From contig JANQOW010000075.1 in NCBI GenBank assembly GCA_028285595.1, forward strand, positions 1 through 64,000: a stretch of 64,000 nucleotides of DNA, read 5' to 3'. Below, one piece after another: positions 59,374 through 64,000 of the stretch. Source of the stretch: Hyphomicrobiales bacterium. Its GTDB lineage: Bacteria; Pseudomonadota; Alphaproteobacteria; Rhizobiales; CAJQND01. Position 1 is the stretch's first letter, and every line of letters begins with the position of its first letter. The position numbers and the translations under genes were made by a program. Below the pieces are notes generated by a model. The model did not search any database. It was not told the DNA's origin and was given only the letters and a program-made list of their open reading frames with translations.

Positions 59374-60081
59374 ATGGACCAACTGATACATCTCTTGTGG
59401 CTCGGACTGCTTGCCACGTCGCTGGATGTCGACAATGCCCTCTACATGACATCGTCCACGCAGGGTCGGTCCGACAGCGAGCAGAAGCGCTTAATTTTTT
59501 GGGGCCTTGTCTTCGAATTCTTAGCCAGGTTTTCCCTGCTGATGCTGGCCTACTATCTGGCGAGCGGAAAGGAGGTTTTCTTCACGGTCTATGAATTCGC
59601 CGTAACACCTCAGGTGATAGCGCTTCTCGGGGCCGGTTCCTTTCTTTTCATTTCGAGTGCAGGGGACCTCTGCGACTATTTTGAAGGCAAGGAAGACGGC
59701 GACAGTGGTGCGACATCCGGGGGCAAAACAAGTTTCACGAGTCTGCTTGTCCAAATGACGATCGTTAACACGGTGCTATCCATCGACACTGTCATCGCCG
59801 TATCCGACATGACGCAGCAACTCATGGGAGGCGCTGTCATTCTGGCGGTGTCAGCATTCATCCGCTTCCTTTTTGTTCGCCAGATCGCCGGCTTCATCGC
59901 AAGATACCCGGAAACCAAGATTGTCGTTTTGACTTTCCTGACGATGGTTGGGCTTCAGCTCATACTCCAGGCCTTTCACGATGACATGCCGGAAAGCGCA
60001 TTCAATCTTGTTATCGTAGGTGCCCTCGTGTCAGCCCTTTTCATGTATTGGAGGCGCACCCACTTCGTTGTGGGACGTTAA
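59374..60081 (+). CDS. TerC-family (YkoY-like) integral membrane protein
   Basis: Protein of 235 residues with about seven helices and the TerC signatures. Near the N-terminus, LLATSLDVDNALYM holds the conserved paired Asp and Asn. In the second half, NTVLSIDTVIAVSDM holds the second acidic motif. RPYF-type arginine is at FIRFLFVRQIAGFI. A soluble acidic loop (DYFEGKEDGDSGATSGG) separates the halves. TerC-family proteins are linked to tellurite resistance and, in other members, manganese export. AGGAGAGAAGG precedes the ATG. No partner ter genes are nearby. It is the last gene before the AT-rich gap and the tRNA-end repeat. Confidence 0.85.
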   Translation: MDQLIHLLWLGLLATSLDVDNALYMTSSTQGRSDSEQKRLIFWGLVFEFLARFSLLMLAYYLASGKEVFFTVYEFAVTPQVIALLGAGSFLFISSAGDLCDYFEGKEDGDSGATSGGKTSFTSLLVQMTIVNTVLSIDTVIAVSDMTQQLMGGAVILAVSAFIRFLFVRQIAGFIARYPETKIVVLTFLTMVGLQLILQAFHDDMPESAFNLVIVGALVSALFMYWRRTHFVVGR

Positions 60082-60183
60082 ATCTGGCACGCCGCGATTA
60101 CGAAACAACGTGGCAATGGATCTTAGTGCAAAAATTTCCATAAAATATTGTTTTCATTATATTTTACATGGTGCGGGGGAACA
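60082..60183. other. AT-rich gap at the right end of the low-GC segment
   Basis: Contains a run of A and T from 60129 to 60168 (TAAAATATTG, TTCATTATATTTTACATG), the most AT-rich stretch noticed in the window. No gene is seen. It ends at the tRNA-like repeat. Confidence 0.5.
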
Positions 60184-60198
60184 TCCTGCCGACCCACC
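60184..60198 (+). repeat. Imperfect copy of the tRNA 3' end, candidate attachment site
   Basis: TCCTGCCG-ACCCACC here matches TCCTGCCGGACCCACC of the tRNA at 42700-42715, with one missing G. It is in the same orientation as the tRNA, as expected for the far end of an element that integrated in the tRNA gene. No integrase gene remains between the two copies. Confidence 0.45.
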
Positions 60199-60279
60199 GA
60201 TAAGTCTGCATTCGCCTATTCAAAGCAAACTCGACATCCTCGGTCTGTGGCTCGCCTCGGGCGCACTCCCCAATACCGT

Positions 60280-60897
60280 CTAGCTTAACTCCAGGGCCAA
60301 GATCAGAGGTGCGCTTTGACGGGCCACATCCGCCTTTAGATCATCCAGGGACATGTCATCACGCTTCACAAAGATCGTGAACATCATGTTCAAGCTGTTG
60401 AACCAAAGTTCGCCCGCAGCGTAGGCGTCAACGTCAGGTCGCAGATGCCCGTTATCTTGCAGACGAACCATTAAATCACATGCGTTCTTGGCCAGCTTGT
60501 CGTCGAGTTCATTGTAGCTCTTGCCGAAGGGCGTCTCAGGCGAACGCGTCGACGTCGCCATGGCGTGACGCCACATCTCCTTGCTGACGTAGTGCGTGCA
60601 GTTGTCCAGCATCACCATGGTCAAGGCCTGCAGCGCTTTGGCCATTCCGCGCGGAGGATCGCTTATCAGTGCGTGCCCGCCCCTGATTTGAACGCCCACC
60701 TCGAGCACCACGATGGCTAGCAGCAGGTCACCCTTGTTTTTGTAATAGTTGTAGATCGTGCCCACCGAGACTTCAGCCAGCTCGGCAATCCGCTCAATCT
60801 TGGCCTCTTGAAATCCACGTTCTCTGAACAGCTTGGAGGCTGCTTCCAAGATCCGGCGCTCGCGAGCCGCCTTTTGTTTTGCTCTCAAACCGGCCAT
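60280..60897 (-). CDS. TetR-family transcriptional regulator
   Basis: Protein of 205 residues. The N-terminal TetR HTH is clear (RRILEAASKLFRERGFQEAK, IERIAELAEVSVGTIYNYYK). The C-terminal ligand domain is helical (ALQALTMVMLDNCTHYVSKE). The start is taken at the ATG at 60897 (MAGLRAK); ATG 60912 is an alternative. It is divergent from the ABC importer operon, with the shared 99-bp region holding an inverted repeat, so it probably controls that operon and itself. Ligand unknown. Confidence 0.9.
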   Translation of the reverse strand: MAGLRAKQKAARERRILEAASKLFRERGFQEAKIERIAELAEVSVGTIYNYYKNKGDLLLAIVVLEVGVQIRGGHALISDPPRGMAKALQALTMVMLDNCTHYVSKEMWRHAMATSTRSPETPFGKSYNELDDKLAKNACDLMVRLQDNGHLRPDVDAYAAGELWFNSLNMMFTIFVKRDDMSLDDLKADVARQSAPLILALELS

Positions 60898-60922
60898 GAG
60901 GCGGTATGGCATGAATTATGAA

Positions 60923-60950
60923 TTGACTCAAGTTTAGAGTTGGCTCATGT
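60923..60950. promoter_or_regulatory. Divergent control region with inverted and direct repeats
   Basis: ACTC-AAGTTTA-GAGT at 60926-60940 is a small dyad. TTGACTCA (60923) and TTGGCTCA (60940) are a direct repeat spaced by 17 bp. TTGACT could also serve as a -35 element towards the importer. A TetR operator is the natural reading, but the dyad is short. Confidence 0.4.
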
Positions 60951-60996
60951 TTCGTCTCGTGGTGGGTTGGCAATCAGGTTGAAAAGGCAGGAACTC

Positions 60997-62094
60997 ATGA
61001 AGAAGAGCTACAAATTTGGCGTATCCATCACGCGAAGGGGTCTGCTTGCCGCTGCCCTGCTCGCTGGCACAGCGACGTTTGGCTTTCAGTCCCAAGAGGC
61101 TAAGGCTACAGAAACCCTCAACGCTTTGGTTTGGTGCGACCACACCGATCCGGCGTTGATTAAGCCCTTCGAAGAGGCCAACAACGTTAAGGTCAATCTC
61201 AAAGATTATGAGGGCACAGGCACGGCACTTTCGCTTATCGAACAGTCGCAGCCGGGCGATTGGGATGTGTTTGTCGTCGATGGCGTGGATGTCCCTCGCG
61301 TGATTGAAGCGGGGATTCTGGCCCCCCTGCCCACGGAGAAGCTGCCCACAGGCGATCTGTTCCCCGAACTCGTGATGGCAGAAAACCACACCAAGGATGG
61401 CAAGACCTACGCCATATCGGAAAAGTTCGGCTACAACACGATCTCCTTCAACAAAACCAAAGTTGACGCAGCCGATGTGAAGGACATGTCGATCATCTGG
61501 AGCGACAAGTACAAAGGCAAGATCGCGATTTATGACTACTACCTGCCGATCATTGGCATGGTCGCGCTTGGCCTTGGAAAGAAAACGGCCGAACTCACCG
61601 AGGCCGACCTGCCGGCCATCAAGGAGAAGCTGTTCGCCATGAAGGCCGTCTCCAAGCAAGTGGGTGAAGTGGTGTCCAGTCAGACCGCGATTGCCACCGG
61701 AGAGGTTGACATTCTCGTGGGCGGTGGGGAATGGGTGACGGCCGGCCTGACGGCTGAAAAGCCTGAACTGGACTGGGTCCTCCCCGATCAGGGCGGTGTG
61801 CGCTGGTCGCAGTCAATCGGCGTGTTTGCCTCCTCCAAGAAGAAAGATCTGGCGGTCAAGTTTGTGCAGTACATTCTGAGCCCGGAAGGTCAGGCACGCC
61901 TCGCCACATCGTCATGCTATTGGGCAATGCCCGCAAATGCGAAGGCCGGCGCCCATCTGAGCGATGCGCAAAAGACAGCGCTGCGCTGGAACGACCAAAA
62001 GGACTACCTTGCCAGATCGCAGCTCTATCCTGCCCCAAGCGCCGAGCTCGACAAGAAGATGCAAGACATCTGGACCGAGTTTTTGCAGAAATAG
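60997..62094 (+). CDS. ABC importer substrate-binding protein (PotD/spermidine-putrescine type)
   Basis: Protein of 365 residues with a twin-arginine-like signal (SITRRGLLAAALLAGTATFG) and cleavage near AKATE. The mature part is an extracellular solute-binding protein of the polyamine/iron/thiamine class: LNALVWCDHTDPALIKPFEE, DVFVVDGVDVPRVIEAGIL, YNTISFNKTKV, VQYILSPEGQARLA. AGGCAGGA precedes the ATG at 60997. It delivers its ligand to the permeases encoded next. The polyamine-type family also binds betaines, amino-sugar acids and opines, so the ligand is open. Confidence 0.88.
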   Translation: MKKSYKFGVSITRRGLLAAALLAGTATFGFQSQEAKATETLNALVWCDHTDPALIKPFEEANNVKVNLKDYEGTGTALSLIEQSQPGDWDVFVVDGVDVPRVIEAGILAPLPTEKLPTGDLFPELVMAENHTKDGKTYAISEKFGYNTISFNKTKVDAADVKDMSIIWSDKYKGKIAIYDYYLPIIGMVALGLGKKTAELTEADLPAIKEKLFAMKAVSKQVGEVVSSQTAIATGEVDILVGGGEWVTAGLTAEKPELDWVLPDQGGVRWSQSIGVFASSKKKDLAVKFVQYILSPEGQARLATSSCYWAMPANAKAGAHLSDAQKTALRWNDQKDYLARSQLYPAPSAELDKKMQDIWTEFLQK

Positions 62095-62121
62095 TCCCTC
62101 TGCCTGCACAGGTCAGTTGAG

Positions 62122-62988
62122 ATGACCTCCCTTGCAAACCCAAACAGCGGCGAGCGTCACAAGGCGCTCGCCTTTGTTTTGCCGGCTGTGGTGTGGACGG
62201 GCGCATTCTTCGTCATACCGTTCGCCTTCATGGCGGCCATGAGCCTTTGGAAACGTGTTGGCACCAAGACCGTGCAAACATGGTCGCTGGACAACTATTT
62301 TGACTTCTTTGCCAAATCGCACTTTTTCGATGGGCTGCTGAACTCCCTGGAGATCACCCTGACGGTGACGCTCCTGTCCGTCCTGTTCGCCTACCCGCTG
62401 GCTTGGATAATCGCTATGCGCGTGCCTGAACGGTGGCAGCGCGCCGCCCTTTTGCTCGCCATTTTGCCGTTCTGGACCTCATATGTGGTGCGGTCCTATG
62501 CCTGGATGCTGGTGTTGGGCCGCTCCGGGATCATAAACCAGAGCCTCATGTCGGCGGGTATCATCGACGAGCCTCTGGAGCTTGCCTCCACGCGCGCGGC
62601 AACCATCATCGGATTTGTCCATTTCTTCGTGATGCTGCTGACGCTCACCATCTATGCCAACCTCAAGCAACTATCACCGAACTATGCGCGCGCTGCTGCC
62701 GACCTTGGTGCAAGCCCCTTGCGCACATTCATTCATGTCATTTTACCCCTCACCACTCCTGGGATCATGGTGGGCGCGTTCCTGACGTTTGCCTTGTGCA
62801 TCGGCGACTACATCACGCCGCAGATTCTCGGAGGCAACAACGAGCTTGTGTTGCCGCAGATCATCATGTTGCAAATTGGCCGGCGCGCAGATCTGCCGGC
62901 CGCGTCCGCGCTCGCAATCATACTGATGTTGATCGTGAGCCTCGTCTATTTGCTGTGTGCCCGTTGGTTGAAGTTGGAGCGCGCCTGA
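62122..62988 (+). CDS. ABC importer permease (PotB type)
   Basis: Inner-membrane permease of 288 residues with six helices (AFVLPAVVWTGAFFVIPFAF at the start). The ATPase-contact EAA loop reads YARAAADLGASPLRTFIHVILPL at about 185-207. Typical of the first permease of polyamine-type importers. It starts 27 bp after the binding-protein gene and is followed by the second permease after 2 bp. Confidence 0.92.
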   Translation: MTSLANPNSGERHKALAFVLPAVVWTGAFFVIPFAFMAAMSLWKRVGTKTVQTWSLDNYFDFFAKSHFFDGLLNSLEITLTVTLLSVLFAYPLAWIIAMRVPERWQRAALLLAILPFWTSYVVRSYAWMLVLGRSGIINQSLMSAGIIDEPLELASTRAATIIGFVHFFVMLLTLTIYANLKQLSPNYARAAADLGASPLRTFIHVILPLTTPGIMVGAFLTFALCIGDYITPQILGGNNELVLPQIIMLQIGRRADLPAASALAIILMLIVSLVYLLCARWLKLERA

Positions 62989-62990
62989 TC

Positions 62991-63779
62991 ATGCGAAGGC
63001 GTTGGACAGATTGGCTGGGCGCCCTTTACGCCGCACTCCTCTACGGCTTCATCTTTTTGCCGGTGGGCGTGTTGGTGCTGTTTTCCTTCCAGAGCGGCCG
63101 ATTTCCCATACCGCCATTCAACGGACCTTCGTTGAAATGGTATCAAGCCGTGTTCGCAGACAGTTCTTTAACGGACGCGCTGGTCAACTCTCTTGTGGTT
63201 GCGCTGAGTTCTTCAGCGCTTGCCTGCGTTTTGGGGTTCCTGTCGGCATACGGTCTGGCCCGCTACAAACTGCCCGCGGCGGGCTTTCAGCGGGCGCTCA
63301 TCATCGCGCCGTTTACGGTGAGCTATCTGATCATCGGTCTTGGCTTGCTGATCACGTTCAATACGTTCGGCGTTTCGCGCTCCCTTTTCACTGTCGGCAT
63401 CGGCCATGTGGTGATCAACACACCACTGTGCTTTGCAATCATCTACAGCCAGATTGGGGACCATCAGGTCAATATAGAACGAGCGGCCCGGGACCTGGGG
63501 GCATCGGATCTGAAAGTCATGGCGTTGATCACAGCGCCGATGCTCGCGCCGGCCATCGCGGCAAGCTATTTCCTCTCGTTCACGTTCTCCTGGGACGAGT
63601 TCATCATAGCGTTCCTGCTCTCACGCTTTGAGGTCACGCTGCCGGTCGAAATCTGGAGCCTGCTGCGCTCGGGCCTCAACCCCAAAACCAATGCGGTCGG
63701 CTCCATAGTCTTCCTGTTCTCCGTGTTCATCCTTGTCGTCTTGGAATTCACCGTTTTTCGAAAGCACAAACGAAATTGA
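62991..63779 (+). CDS. ABC importer permease (PotC type)
   Basis: Second inner-membrane permease, 262 residues with six helices ([20 protein letters not shown], then FSFQSGRFP). The EAA loop is [23 protein letters not shown] at about 165-187, followed by [15 protein letters not shown], typical of PotC-like proteins. The ATG at 62991 lies 2 bp after the PotB-type stop. Its stop overlaps the TTG start of the ATPase gene. Confidence 0.92.
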   Translation: MRRRWTDWLGALYAALLYGFIFLPVGVLVLFSFQSGRFPIPPFNGPSLKWYQAVFADSSLTDALVNSLVVALSSSALACVLGFLSAYGLARYKLPAAGFQRALIIAPFTVSYLIIGLGLLITFNTFGVSRSLFTVGIGHVVINTPLCFAIIYSQIGDHQVNIERAARDLGASDLKVMALITAPMLAPAIAASYFLSFTFSWDEFIIAFLLSRFEVTLPVEIWSLLRSGLNPKTNAVGSIVFLFSVFILVVLEFTVFRKHKRN

Positions 63780-64000
63780 CAGCCGAAGTCACCATTGAAA
63801 ATGTCTCACACCGGTTCGGGCACTTTCTCGCGCTGGACGGCATTGATCTGACGATCAAAGCGGGTGAATTTGCCGTTCTGCTTGGGCCCTCCGGCTGCGG
63901 GAAAACCACGCTGCTGTCGCTCCTCGGCGGTTTCCTGACGCCTACCCAGGGCCGCCTTCTCATTGGCGGCACGGATATCACCCATCTGCCGCCCTCTGCC
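63776..64000 (+). CDS. ABC importer ATP-binding protein (PotA type), 5' part only
   Basis: The frame runs off the window edge after 75 codons. The start is a TTG overlapping the preceding stop (TTGA). Visible parts are the first strand ([20 protein letters not shown]) and Walker [10 protein letters not shown] at about 40-48, followed by [20 protein letters not shown]. It will energise the importer formed with the two permeases. The signature motif and Walker B lie outside the window. Confidence 0.92.
   Translation, partial: MTAEVTIENVSHRFGHFLALDGIDLTIKAGEFAVLLGPSGCGKTTLLSLLGGFLTPTQGRLLIGGTDITHLPPSA

Noticed and set aside
42640-60198. Integrase, transposase or phage genes inside the proposed island
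   Set aside because: Every sizeable frame was read and none resembles a recombinase, transposase or phage protein, so mobility is inferred only from the tRNA repeat and base composition.

Overview
The window looks like the chromosome of a GC-rich, probably marine or aquatic alphaproteobacterium. Three things point this way: a usg gene, a textbook alphaproteobacterial LexA box (GTTC-N7-GTTC), and many GTCATCCC...GGGATGAC extragenic palindromes. Genes are dense, lie on both strands, and often overlap by ATGA. Taxonomic assignment below class level is inference. No rRNA, CRISPR array, transposase or integrase was seen.

Layout. 0-0.5 kb: the 3' end of a transglutaminase-like gene, followed by a repeat field. 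1-12 kb: a DMT permease, usg, a fused ATP-dependent hydantoinase/5-oxoprolinase, a ferric-reductase-like membrane protein beside a Tat-exported intradiol-dioxygenase-like protein, a VOC protein, an orphan RTX protein, an aldehyde dehydrogenase and an SH3-SH3-MliC protein. 12-19 kb: a homocysteine-methyltransferase-like protein; a minus-strand operon of Asp/Glu-racemase-superfamily protein, sulfotransferase and type I Baeyer-Villiger monooxygenase; and a divergent LysR-GNAT-MmgE/PrpD group. 19-24 kb: a Tat-exported metallo-beta-lactamase-fold protein, a GAF/coiled-coil/LuxR regulator, a LexA-box-controlled NUDIX hydrolase and a PiT phosphate transporter.

24-42 kb is best read as a catabolic region for methylated amines (betaines). 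It has two FAD oxidoreductase-GcvT fusions of the dimethylglycine/sarcosine dehydrogenase type, three enolase-superfamily enzymes, a class III aminotransferase, an M24 enzyme with the DddP metal-site spacing, and a Rieske oxygenase of the betaine demethylase type. An RpiR regulator sits at a divergent promoter with an 18-bp palindrome. The expected logic is Rieske and flavin-GcvT demethylation steps feeding carbon to the enolase-type isomerases or dehydratases. The substrate cannot be fixed from sequence.

A tRNA with anticodon CAT lies at 42.64-42.72 kb. From there to about 60.2 kb the DNA is visibly less GC-rich and carries none of the extragenic palindromes. An imperfect copy of the tRNA 3' end lies at 60184-60198, so this segment is a candidate tRNA-borne genomic island. 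It carries an amidohydrolase/SDR/cupin operon, a DUF4239-like membrane protein, and a one-module NRPS (A-T-TE, no condensation domain). The NRPS specificity residues read DILQLGLVWK, close to the glycine code. Around the NRPS are a tiny degenerate class III cyclase homology domain protein, a two-gene RND efflux system, a wHTH/FlgO-like/TPR regulator and a class III aminotransferase. Their control regions share GTTAGTCGC-like motifs, and one holds a perfect 17-bp palindrome. This NRPS-pump-regulator group is the best candidate for an undescribed system in the window. The window ends in a TetR-controlled, PotDBCA-type ABC importer cut off in its ATPase gene.
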